Shown here piece by piece: positions 1-4,740 of a stretch of 5,006 nt of DNA. How positions within the stretch are numbered: position 1 is the first letter of the stretch; every line of letters begins with the position of its first letter. The translations under genes and the position numbers were made by a program. The stretch is from an uncultured Collinsella sp. (GTDB lineage Bacteria > Actinomycetota > Coriobacteriia > Coriobacteriales > Coriobacteriaceae), in the NCBI GenBank assembly GCA_934655835.1, contig CAKUHM010000118.1, positions 1 through 5,006 of the forward strand. Reading direction: 5' to 3'. The notes below the pieces were generated by a model. It saw only the letters and a program-made list of their open reading frames with translations. It was not told the DNA's origin and did not search any database.

Positions 1-72
1 TGTCTGACGGGTCATGGCGATTCGACCACCGTCGCGCGTGAACTCATGCAGAATCCGTTCATGCAGATGTAG
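1..72 (+). CDS. C-terminal tail of a probable MBL-fold metallo-hydrolase (partial)
   Basis: Reading from base 1 gives 23 residues and a TAG stop; the start lies outside the window. The tail contains GHGDSTTVARELMQNPF. This fits the end of glyoxalase II-like MBL-fold hydrolases, where a conserved GHG-x-x-TT segment is followed by a short helix and an NPF/NPFL ending. In that family the His of GHG is near or part of the dinuclear metal site, and the enzymes hydrolyse thioesters or related substrates. Only the tail is visible, so substrate and subfamily cannot be given. It is followed by 194 bp without a gene and then fba, which has its own promoter, so cotranscription is not required. Family assignment is moderately sure and rests on this motif alone. 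Confidence 0.65.
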   Translation, partial: CLTGHGDSTTVARELMQNPFMQM

Positions 73-180
73 GTTCGAAGCCGTCTTTCGAATCACGAAG
101 ACCGCTCAATCGTCAAGTAATTTTCCCCAACGGGTCGATTCTGTGGGGCAAACGGTCAAAATTTGTCCAATCGGATGATA

Positions 181-226
181 TTCGTGAACAAACGAACGTT
201 TATGCTGCGGTATGCCGTGGTAAAAT
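181..226 (+). promoter_or_regulatory. fba promoter with extended -10 and an adjacent inverted repeat
   Basis: TAAAAT (221-226) preceded by TG at 218-219 forms an extended -10 box (TGGTAAAAT). A weak -35 candidate, TTTATG, lies at 199-204, 16 bp upstream. Transcription would start near 232 and give a leader of about 35 nt before the aldolase ATG. Just upstream of the -35, TTCGT (181-185) and ACGAA (192-196) form an inverted repeat with a 6-bp centre, which could be an operator. The remainder of 73-266 holds only weak hairpins (83-102 and 125-148) and no clear terminator for the upstream gene. Confidence 0.55.
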
Positions 227-266
227 CACAGGCGTTATCGGAGCAACCTTACAGGAGGTTTCTTTT

Positions 267-1133
267 ATGCTCGTCAACGCAGCAGACATGCTCAAGAAGG
301 CCGAGGCCGGCAAGTACGCTCTCGGTGCCTTCAACACCAACAACCTCGAGTGGACCCTGGCTATTCTCCAGGCCGCCGAGGAGGCCAAGTCTCCGCTGAT
401 CCTTCAGTGCACCGCTGGTGCCGCTAAGTGGATGGGCGGTTTCAAGGTCTGCGCCGACATGGTCAAGGCTGCCGTCGAGGCCACGGGCGTTACCGTTCCC
501 GTCGCCCTTCACCTCGATCACGGTTCTTACGAGGACTGCTTCAAGTGCATCGAGGCCGGCTTCACGTCCATCATGTATGACGGCTCTCACGAGGAGACCT
601 TCCAGCTTAACCTCGACCGCACCAAGGAGCTCGTTGAGCTTGCCCACTCCAAGGGCATGTCCATCGAGGCCGAGGTCGGCGGCATCGGCGGCACCGAGGA
701 CGGCGTGACCTCCAACGGCGAGCTCGCTGATCCTGCTGAGTGCAAGCAGATCGCTGACCTGGGCGTCGACTTCCTCGCCTGCGGCATCGGCAACATCCAC
801 GGCGTGTACCCCGCCGACTGGGCTGGCCTTTCCTTCGAGCGCCTGGGCGAGATCAAGGCCCAGACCGGTGACCTGCCCCTCGTCCTGCACGGTGGCACCG
901 GCATCCCCGAGGATCAGATCAAGAAGGCCATCTCCCTGGGCATCTCCAAGATCAACGTCAACACCGACCTGCAGCTCGTCTTCGCCAAGGGCGTTCGCGA
1001 GTACATCGAGGCTGGCAAGGATCAGCAGGGCAAGGGCTTTGACCCCCGCAAGCTCCTCAAGCCTGGTCGCGACAACATCGTTGCCCGCACCAAGGAGCTC
1101 ATGGAGGAGTTTGGCTCCGTCAACAAGGCGTAA
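267..1133 (+). CDS. fba: Class II (zinc-dependent) fructose-1,6-bisphosphate aldolase
   Basis: A 288-aa cytoplasmic glycolytic enzyme that reversibly cleaves fructose 1,6-bisphosphate into dihydroxyacetone phosphate and glyceraldehyde 3-phosphate. The length matches the shorter, Bacillus-type class II aldolases of about 285 aa. Visible motifs are HLDHGS at 82-87 (D84 is the expected catalytic acid and H85 a zinc ligand), YDGSHEE at 104-110, EAEVGGIGG at 135-142, GIGNIHGVY at 173-181 (H178 zinc ligand), LHGGTGIP at 207-214 (H208 zinc ligand and phosphate loop) and NVNTDL at 230-235 (phosphate binding). The start is fixed by a perfect AGGAGGT at 253-259, 7 nt before the ATG. Codon use is strongly biased to C-ending codons, as expected for high expression. 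It has its own promoter and a large hairpin after it, so it is probably monocistronic. Tagatose-bisphosphate aldolases are close relatives, but nothing nearby suggests hexitol or galactose use. Confidence 0.95.
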   Translation: MLVNAADMLKKAEAGKYALGAFNTNNLEWTLAILQAAEEAKSPLILQCTAGAAKWMGGFKVCADMVKAAVEATGVTVPVALHLDHGSYEDCFKCIEAGFTSIMYDGSHEETFQLNLDRTKELVELAHSKGMSIEAEVGGIGGTEDGVTSNGELADPAECKQIADLGVDFLACGIGNIHGVYPADWAGLSFERLGEIKAQTGDLPLVLHGGTGIPEDQIKKAISLGISKINVNTDLQLVFAKGVREYIEAGKDQQGKGFDPRKLLKPGRDNIVARTKELMEEFGSVNKA

Positions 1134-1155
1134 GTAGCGGTTTAACTTTCCCGCC

Positions 1156-1248
1156 GGAGGCCCCGTTCGCCCTACGCTTTTCCCTTGCGCTCACCTGGCT
1201 TTGCCAGAAGTCGCGCAATGGGAAAAGCTCCGGGCGAACGGGGCCTCC
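1156..1248 (+). terminator. 93-nt near-perfect hairpin, probable fba terminator
   Basis: GGAGGCCCCGTTCGCCC (1156-1172) is exactly complementary to 1232-1248. Inside it, GCTTTTCCC (1176-1184) pairs with GGGAAAAGC (1220-1228), TTGCGC (1185-1190) with GCGCAA (1213-1218), and TGGC/GCCA (1196-1199/1203-1206) closes a TTT loop. That is about 36 base pairs, interrupted by a 3x3 internal loop, one bulged T (1219) and one small asymmetric loop. The tail is only TTTGTT, so it is a weak U-tract. It begins 22 nt after the fba stop. It is far larger than a usual intrinsic terminator and may be a dispersed palindromic element that serves as one. Confidence 0.6.
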
Positions 1249-1390
1249 TTTGTTAACTCGCTACAGGGTTACGAGGCTGAATATAAATTAGCTTCTGGCT
1301 TCGCCAGAAGTCGCGCCGAGGAAACAGCTCCGGGGGACGGGGCTTCCTTCGTTTTCCGCCGCAGGGTTACGGGGCTGAGATAATTTAATA
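1193..1390. repeat. Imperfect tandem direct repeat, about 100-bp period
   Basis: The stretch from about 1193 to 1290 recurs at about 1293 to 1390. Both copies contain CTGGCTT[T/C]GCCAGAAGTCGCGC (1195 and 1295, offset exactly 100), then AGCTCCGGG, ACGGGGC[C/T]TCCTT, and CAGGGTTACG[A/G]GGCTGA (1264 and 1362, offset 98). The copies differ by scattered substitutions and small deletions. The second copy lacks the complementary left arm of the big hairpin and keeps only its own 8-bp hairpin, CTTCTGGC/GCCAGAAG (1292-1299/1303-1310, loop TTC). Together with the hairpin, this accounts for the gene-free stretch between fba and the next gene. Confidence 0.7.
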
Positions 1391-1423
1391 GCTACCGTTT
1401 ATCGGTGTTTGGGGGCTCCTTGG

Positions 1424-1452
1424 TTGGGGCTTTGTTTTTGTGTCGGTACAAT
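1424..1452 (+). promoter_or_regulatory. Putative promoter of the transglutaminase-like gene
   Basis: TTGGGG (1424-1429) and TACAAT (1447-1452) are separated by 17 bp. The -10 matches the consensus at five of six bases; the -35 keeps only the TTG. Transcription from about 1459 would place the downstream ATG at 1486 within a leader of about 27 nt, and would exclude the earlier GTG at 1405 as a start. Confidence 0.45.
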
Positions 1453-1485
1453 GGGTTCAGTTTGTCGTTTGATGTGGGAGTGGTT

Positions 1486-2919
1486 ATGGCTGTTGTTGAT
1501 GTTTTGCCTTCGGACGGGAAGGTCGTTGACGAGGGGCCTGTTGGTTGCTCTGTTGATGTTTGCTGTGATGACTTTCGTCATCTCGATATTGGATTGCCGC
1601 CTGAGATTCTTCGTCTCAAGGATGCTGGATATTTGACGCGTGCTGTTGCGGCTTGTGATCGGCTCTTGGAGCAGAATCCTGAGCCTTCGCTGGCTGCTTG
1701 TGTTCGTGCTGAGCGGTATCGCATGCTCGAGACGCCGCTTCATTTTTCGGTGTCGCGCGATCAGGCCATTGCGATGATTCGTAAGGAGTGGCCTGAGTTT
1801 ACCGAGGAACAGTTTGACGATCTGATCGACCGTAAGCGTATTGACTGGCGCTTTATCGATGGCGAACTGTTCGTTCTCGACAACTTCCTCGATTCGCTTC
1901 GCGTATATCCCAAAGAGGTTCCCGGCATGCGGCCCGATTCTACGGACGGAATAGCACTGCGCAACGAGATGCTCAAGGAGATGGAGTCACAAAACGGATT
2001 GGCTCGCGTCATTACGCTTAAAGCGTCCGTGTCTGTCCCCGGCGCTCTAGATGGAGAGACTGTTCGCGCGTGGCTACCCGTTGCCGCCGCCTGTCGTCAA
2101 CAGTCTCATATCGAGGTTCTCGATATGACGCCGGAGGGTGCTGTTGCCCCCGCGAATGCTTCGGCGCGTACCGCCTCGTGGTCTTCTTCGAGTGAGCACT
2201 TTTTTTCGGTGACCTATCGTTATCACATCGATGCTGCTTATTGTGATGTCTACGGTGGCACACTTCCGGTTTACCCGCGTATGGACGCGCCTCTGCCCGA
2301 GGATATTTCTGAGGACCGTCCGCACATTGCATTCACGCCGTATCTACAGCAGCTGACAGCCCGTGTCATTGACGGGCTCGAGGATCCGCTCGATCGCGCC
2401 CGTGCTATCTATGATTACCTGACGCAGCATATCGACTATCGCTATCAGCCGCCGTACTTGCTTTTGGGATCTATTGCCGATGACTGCGCGCATTCGCTCC
2501 GCGGCGATTGCGGCGTTATGGCGCTCACGTTTATCACCATGTGCCGTATCGCGGACGTGCCTGCCCGTTGGCAGAGCGGCCTGTATGTTGCGCCCGATTC
2601 GGTGGGGTCGCACGACTGGGCAGAGTTCTATACGCCGCAGACCGGTTGGCTCAACGCCGACGTGTCATTTGGATCTTCTGCTCGCAGGATGGGGGAGGAG
2701 TGGCGCCGCCGTCACTACTTTGGTAACCTCGATCCATGGCGCATGGTGGCAAACAATCGGTTCCAGGCCGAGTTTGAGCCGGCTTTCAATGGCGTGCGCG
2801 AGGACCCCTACGACAATCAGATGGGCGAGGCCTCGGTCGACGGTCGCGGATGCCGTCGGCGCGAGATGCTCCGCACGGTCGAACTCATCGAAATGCTCGA
2901 AGTTCCATTTTCGGACTAA
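1486..2919 (+). CDS. Cytoplasmic transglutaminase-like (papain-fold) protein, 477 aa
   Basis: The C-terminal half carries a transglutaminase-core domain with a complete triad: C342 in RGDCGVMA, H376 in SHDWAEFY and D392 in NADVSFG. Members of this superfamily act as proteases, peptidases or transferases; the substrate here is unknown. Residues 36-80 look like paired helices (LPPEILRLKDAGYLTRAVAA). Residues 88-125 (SREQ-like start, EEQFDDLIDRKRIDWRFIDG) resemble the N-terminal region seen in transglutaminase-family proteins of gut Firmicutes. Residues 180-250 look like a beta-rich middle region. No signal peptide or membrane segment is visible, so it is probably cytosolic. I chose the ATG at 1486, with GGGAG at 1477-1480/1481 and a promoter at 1424-1452; an in-frame GTG at 1405 would add 27 residues but has no good ribosome site. 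The first 250 bp are rich in T-ending codons, unlike fba and infC, which suggests low expression. It stands alone between fba and a tRNA gene. Confidence 0.8.
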   Translation: MAVVDVLPSDGKVVDEGPVGCSVDVCCDDFRHLDIGLPPEILRLKDAGYLTRAVAACDRLLEQNPEPSLAACVRAERYRMLETPLHFSVSRDQAIAMIRKEWPEFTEEQFDDLIDRKRIDWRFIDGELFVLDNFLDSLRVYPKEVPGMRPDSTDGIALRNEMLKEMESQNGLARVITLKASVSVPGALDGETVRAWLPVAAACRQQSHIEVLDMTPEGAVAPANASARTASWSSSSEHFFSVTYRYHIDAAYCDVYGGTLPVYPRMDAPLPEDISEDRPHIAFTPYLQQLTARVIDGLEDPLDRARAIYDYLTQHIDYRYQPPYLLLGSIADDCAHSLRGDCGVMALTFITMCRIADVPARWQSGLYVAPDSVGSHDWAEFYTPQTGWLNADVSFGSSARRMGEEWRRRHYFGNLDPWRMVANNRFQAEFEPAFNGVREDPYDNQMGEASVDGRGCRRREMLRTVELIEMLEVPFSD

Positions 2920-2933
2920 TCGGTAGCAAGCTG

Positions 2934-2942
2934 TGATAAACT
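2934..2942 (+). promoter_or_regulatory. Putative extended -10 of the tRNA-Leu promoter
   Basis: TGATAAACT gives a TG at 2934-2935 followed by TAAACT (2937-2942), 16 bp before the mature tRNA 5' end. No convincing -35 is visible; the region where it would lie overlaps the last codons of the transglutaminase-like gene. It is supported mainly by position and by similarity to the TG-n-TAAAAT and TG-n-TATTAT boxes before fba and infC. Confidence 0.4.
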
Positions 2943-2958
2943 AACTCACGCATTGCGT

Positions 2959-3045
2959 GCCCGAGTGGCGGAATTGGCAGACGCAGTGGACTCAAAATCC
3001 ACCGTTGGCAACAACGTGCGAGTTCGAGTCTCGCCTCGGGCACCA
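2959..3045 (+). tRNA. tRNA-Leu, anticodon CAA
   Basis: An 87-nt class II tRNA that decodes UUG. The acceptor stem is a perfect 7-bp GCCCGAG/CTCGGGC (2959-2965/3035-3041) with discriminator A3042 and an encoded CCA (3043-3045). The anticodon stem is GTGGA/TCCAC (2986-2990/2998-3002), with loop CTCAAAA and anticodon CAA at 2993-2995. The long variable arm is CGTTG-GCAA-CAACG (3003-3016), and the T arm is GCGAG-TTCGAGT-CTCGC (3018-3034). The discriminator A, the CAA anticodon and the long variable arm together identify leucine. It is followed by its own terminator. Confidence 0.97.
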
Positions 3046-3064
3046 TACATGCAAGTGAGCGTTC

Positions 3065-3087
3065 AAGGGGGTTTAGGCCCCCTTTTT
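3065..3087 (+). terminator. Intrinsic terminator of tRNA-Leu
   Basis: AAGGGGG (3065-3071) pairs with CCCCCTT (3078-3084) around loop TTTAGG, and a run of T extends to 3087. It lies 20 nt after the CCA end and is a textbook rho-independent terminator. An identical copy recurs at 3249-3271. Confidence 0.9.
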
Positions 3088-3091
3088 CGTG

Positions 3092-3206
3092 CCGAACTCG
3101 CGTGAGCGCGCGGAGCGTTAAGCAAACAGGCCTGTGGCCTGTTTGTAGCGGAGCGTGGCGAGGGCGCCATGCGCCCGAAGCCCGGGGCTTCGCGAAGCGA
3201 AGACCC
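3092..3206. repeat. Palindrome-filled spacer between two tRNA-Leu 3' end copies
   Basis: These 115 bp contain successive perfect inverted repeats: CAAACAGGCC-TGT-GGCCTGTTTG (3123-3145), GGGCGC-CAT-GCGCCC (3162-3176), GAAGCCC-G-GGGCTTC (3177-3191) and CTTCGCGAAG (3188-3197). The first hairpin is bracketed by a 9-bp direct repeat, GCGGAGCGT, at 3110-3118 and 3148-3156. No U-tract follows any of these hairpins and I see no gene here. They look like small dispersed palindromic units rather than terminators. Confidence 0.65.
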
Positions 3207-3275
3207 TTCGAGTCTCGCCTCGGGCACCATTCATGCAAGCGAGCGTTCAAGGGGGTTTAGGCCCCCTTTTTCGTG
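3207..3275 (+). repeat. Second copy of tRNA-Leu 3' end plus terminator (69 bp)
   Basis: Bases 3207-3275 repeat 3023-3091 at an offset of 184 bp with two mismatches (A3047/T3231 and T3056/C3240). The copy starts exactly at the T loop (TTCGAGT). It includes the 3' acceptor strand and CCA, and continues through the terminator to TTTTTCGTG. The 5' part of the tRNA is absent, so this copy cannot make a tRNA. The layout is that of a right-hand attachment site left beside a tRNA gene by an integrative element, or of a local duplication. Confidence 0.85.
3249..3271 (+). terminator. Duplicate intrinsic terminator
   Basis: AAGGGGG (3249-3255) pairs with CCCCCTT (3262-3268) around TTTAGG, with T to 3271. 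It is part of the 69-bp repeat. It should still stop any read-through before the infC promoter, which begins about 12 bp later. Confidence 0.85.
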
Positions 3276-3283
3276 TACGTAAT

Positions 3284-3310
3284 GTGATAACGCTTCGAAC
3301 GTGTTATTAT
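3284..3310 (+). promoter_or_regulatory. infC operon promoter (extended -10)
   Basis: TATTAT (3305-3310), preceded by TG at 3302-3303, forms an extended -10. A partial -35, GTGATA (3284-3289, four of six matches to TTGACA), lies 15 bp upstream, which is short. Transcription would start near 3317, giving a leader of about 175 nt before infC. The terminator at 3249-3271 insulates it from the tRNA. Confidence 0.55.
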
Positions 3311-3316
3311 CGCCAA

Positions 3317-3476
3317 GGCGTTGTTCCCGCAATGCCCTAAAGAGGAACCCGAGGGTTCCCACCTTTTGGCGCCAATGAGCAGCTGACTGGTCATACAACT
3401 TAGATTCCCTTCCTCAAATCGAGGAAGTCTATGTGTACGACCTGGTTGCTGAGAAGCGCCGGGTTATTTTTTATGA
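3317..3476 (+). promoter_or_regulatory. Structured leader of infC-rpmI-rplT, candidate L20-type autoregulatory RNA
   Basis: This gene-free stretch holds several pairings. GGCG (3317-3320) can pair with CGCC (3370-3373). GGAACCC-GA-GGGTTCC occupies 3344-3359, with an alternative partner GTTCC at 3323-3327. CTTCCTC-AAATC-GAGGAAG occupies 3409-3427, and the terminator hairpin 3439-3465. AGCAGCTG (3378-3385) can pair with TGGTTGCT (3443-3450), three of the eight pairs being G-U; that would break the terminator and act as an antiterminator. In Bacillus and relatives this operon is controlled by L20 binding such a leader. That L20 does so here is an inference; the structure was drawn by eye. Confidence 0.55.
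3439..3472 (+). terminator. Attenuator-like intrinsic terminator just upstream of infC
   Basis: GACCTGG (3439-3445) pairs with CCGGGTT (3459-3465), and TGCT (3447-3450) with AGCG (3455-3458), around a GAGA tetraloop with one bulged T. This makes 11 pairs, three of them G-U (G3439-T3465, T3443-G3461, T3447-G3458). A3466 and six T (3467-3472) follow at once. It sits between the operon promoter and the infC ribosome site, so it can only act as a premature terminator. Confidence 0.7.
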
Positions 3477-3478
3477 AT

Positions 3479-3484
3479 GGAGGT
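3479..3484 (+). promoter_or_regulatory. infC ribosome binding site that points to an AUA start
   Basis: GGAGGT lies 7 nt before ATA at 3492. The only in-frame upstream ATG (3477) overlaps this site and has no ribosome site of its own, because it directly follows the attenuator U-tract. The position of this site therefore decides the start. Confidence 0.8.
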
Positions 3485-3491
3485 AGGGAAA

Positions 3492-4046
3492 ATAGCTAAG
3501 TCTGATGACACCCGCATCAACGACGAGATCACTGCATCTTCGTGCCGTTTGATTGGCGTCGATGGCTCTCAGCTCGGCCTGTTCGCCATCCGCGATGCTC
3601 AGCGCGTCGCCGACGATCAGGGTCTCGACCTGGTCGAGATCGCTCCCAACGCGGAGCCGCCGGTCTGCAAGGTCATGGACTACGGTAAGTTCAAGTACCA
3701 GCAGGCCATGAAGGCCAAGGCTGCTCGTAAGAACCAGTCCAAGGTCGAGGTCAAGGAAATGAAGTTCCGACCCAAGATCGACGTTGGCGACTACGAGACC
3801 AAGAAGGGCCACGTTCTGCGTTTCCTCAAGAAGGGCGCACGCGTTAAGATCACCATCATGTTCCGCGGCCGCGAGATGGCTCACCCGGAGCAGGGTCTTA
3901 ACGTTCTCGAGCGTCTCGCCGAGGATCTCAAGCCTTACGCTACGGTCGAGTCCAAGCCTAAGATGGAAGGCCGTAACATGCTTATGCTGCTCGCCCCGAT
4001 CAAGGGCGCCTTCGATGAGGATAAAGCGGCAAGCGATACCAAGTAA
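3492..4046 (+). CDS. infC: Translation initiation factor IF-3, probable AUA start
   Basis: A 184-aa protein that binds the 30S subunit, blocks premature 50S joining and checks initiator tRNA and start-codon pairing. The N-terminal domain contains TRINDEI (7-13), GSQLG (25-29) and LDLVEIAPNAEPPVCK (45-60). The IF3 signature KVMDYGKFKY is at 60-69, followed by a Lys/Ala-rich linker helix. The C-terminal domain has KEMKFRPKID (88-97), YETKKGHVLRFLKKGARVKITIMFRGREM (101-129) and a KMEGRNMLMLLAP ending. The length is normal. I chose ATA at 3492 because GGAGGT (3479-3484) sits 7 nt before it and the protein then begins MAKSDDTRIND. An ATG at 3477 would add five residues encoded by the ribosome site itself. 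E. coli infC starts with AUU and is autoregulated by IF3 rejecting non-canonical starts; the same is inferred here. First gene of the operon, 32 nt before rpmI. Confidence 0.93.
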   Translation: MAKSDDTRINDEITASSCRLIGVDGSQLGLFAIRDAQRVADDQGLDLVEIAPNAEPPVCKVMDYGKFKYQQAMKAKAARKNQSKVEVKEMKFRPKIDVGDYETKKGHVLRFLKKGARVKITIMFRGREMAHPEQGLNVLERLAEDLKPYATVESKPKMEGRNMLMLLAPIKGAFDEDKAASDTK

Positions 4047-4078
4047 CTAGTGTTCTGTAACCGATTAAGGAGTATTTC

Positions 4079-4270
4079 ATGCCTAAGATGAAGTCCCACA
4101 GCGGCACCAAGAAGCGTTTCCGCAAGACTGGTACCGGCAAGCTTATGCGCGCCAAGGCTTTCAAGAGCCACATCCTGAGCAAGAAGTCCACCAAGCGTAA
4201 GCGTGGCTTCCGTCAGGAGACCGAGATCGCCGCTGCCGACCGCAAGGTCATCAAGTCGCGTCTCGCCTAA
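4079..4270 (+). CDS. rpmI: 50S ribosomal protein L35
   Basis: A 63-aa, very basic protein of the large ribosomal subunit. It shows the L35 pattern: [21 protein letters not shown] at the N terminus, then [17 protein letters not shown] and a C-terminal LA. The length is within the family's usual 63-66 aa. The start is set by AAGGAG (4067-4072), 6 nt before the ATG. It is the second gene of the operon, with no promoter or terminator visible in the 32-nt gap from infC or the 46-nt gap to rplT, so it is cotranscribed. In organisms where the operon is studied, L35 synthesis follows L20 control. Confidence 0.97.
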   Translation: MPKMKSHSGTKKRFRKTGTGKLMRAKAFKSHILSKKSTKRKRGFRQETEIAAADRKVIKSRLA

Positions 4271-4316
4271 GTTCGCGTTCCCGTTTTTCGTTTTACCGTC
4301 TAGGAGTTGATAGAAC

Positions 4317-4676
4317 ATGGCACGTATTAAGCGCGCTGTTGCCGCCAAGAAGAAGCGCCGTACCGTTATGCACCGTGCGAAGGGTTACTACGGTGCCGCT
4401 TCGCGTACTTACAAGCATGCTAAAGAGCAGGTCCAGCACTCCCTGCAGTATCAGTATCGTGATCGCCGCAACAAGAAGCGCGAGATCCGCTCTCTCTGGA
4501 TCACCCGTATCAATGCTGCTGCTCGCCTGAACGACATTTCTTACTCTCAGTTCATGCACGGCCTGAAGGTTGCCGGCATCGAGCTCGACCGCAAGGTCCT
4601 GGCTCAGATGGCTTACGAGGACATCGAGTCCTTCAACGAGCTGGCTACCATCGCCAAGAAGGCTCTCGAGGCCTAA
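4317..4676 (+). CDS. rplT: 50S ribosomal protein L20
   Basis: A 119-aa basic protein that binds 23S rRNA early in 50S assembly. The N-terminal 20 residues are a Lys/Arg-rich extension. AKGYYGAASRTY (21-32) and QYQYRDRRNKKREIR (44-58) follow, then the L20 signature KREIRSLWITRINAAAR (54-70). The C-terminal globular part has SYSQFMHGLKVAGIELDRKVLAQMA (75-99). The length is normal. AGGAG (4302-4306) lies 10 nt before the ATG, slightly long but acceptable. In several bacteria L20 is the repressor of its own operon through the leader RNA or an internal site, so it is the likely ligand of the leader before infC. It is the last gene of the operon. Confidence 0.97.
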   Translation: MARIKRAVAAKKKRRTVMHRAKGYYGAASRTYKHAKEQVQHSLQYQYRDRRNKKREIRSLWITRINAAARLNDISYSQFMHGLKVAGIELDRKVLAQMAYEDIESFNELATIAKKALEA

Positions 4677-4696
4677 TAGATTCTCTTGAATCGCTA

Positions 4697-4733
4697 GGGG
4701 AGTGTCGCGCTGTGCGCGGCGCTCCCTCTTTTT
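4697..4733 (+). terminator. Strong intrinsic terminator of the infC-rpmI-rplT operon
   Basis: GGGAGTGTCGCGC (4698-4710) pairs with GCGCGGCGCTCCC (4714-4726) around loop TGT, giving 13 continuous pairs including two G-U; a further G-U (4697/4727) can extend it. TCTTTTT (4727-4733) follows. It begins 21 nt after the rplT stop. A small hairpin GATTC-TCTT-GAATC (4679-4692) precedes it. Confidence 0.92.
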
Positions 4734-4740
4734 ATCTGAA

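Noticed and set aside
125..148. CCCCA/TGGGG inverted repeat as a terminator of the upstream gene
   Set aside because: The stem is 5 bp with a 14-nt loop and no T run follows on the + strand.
249..890. 213-codon open frame on the - strand opposite fba
   Set aside because: It is a shadow of the highly biased, GC-rich codons of the aldolase gene; the + strand frame has all class II aldolase motifs and a perfect ribosome site.
1201..1383. 60-codon + strand frame after fba
   Set aside because: It lies wholly within the hairpin and direct repeat, has no ribosome site, and its apparent repetition reflects the DNA repeat.
3177..3230. CRISPR-like array in the tRNA-to-infC interval
   Set aside because: The palindromes differ in sequence and spacing, and the only direct repeat is the two-copy tRNA end; there is no regular repeat-spacer pattern.
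2885..3250. 121-codon open frame on the - strand across the tRNA-Leu
   Set aside because: It is antisense to the tRNA; the peptide ARLELARCCQRWILSPLRLP is the kind of false protein that antisense leucine/serine tRNA genes yield. It also overlaps a terminator and the repeat copy.
3473..3499. 8-codon + strand mini-ORF (ATG 3473 to TAA 3497) overlapping the infC ribosome site
   Set aside because: It has no ribosome site of its own, starts inside the attenuator tail and is out of frame with infC. A leader peptide role cannot be supported.
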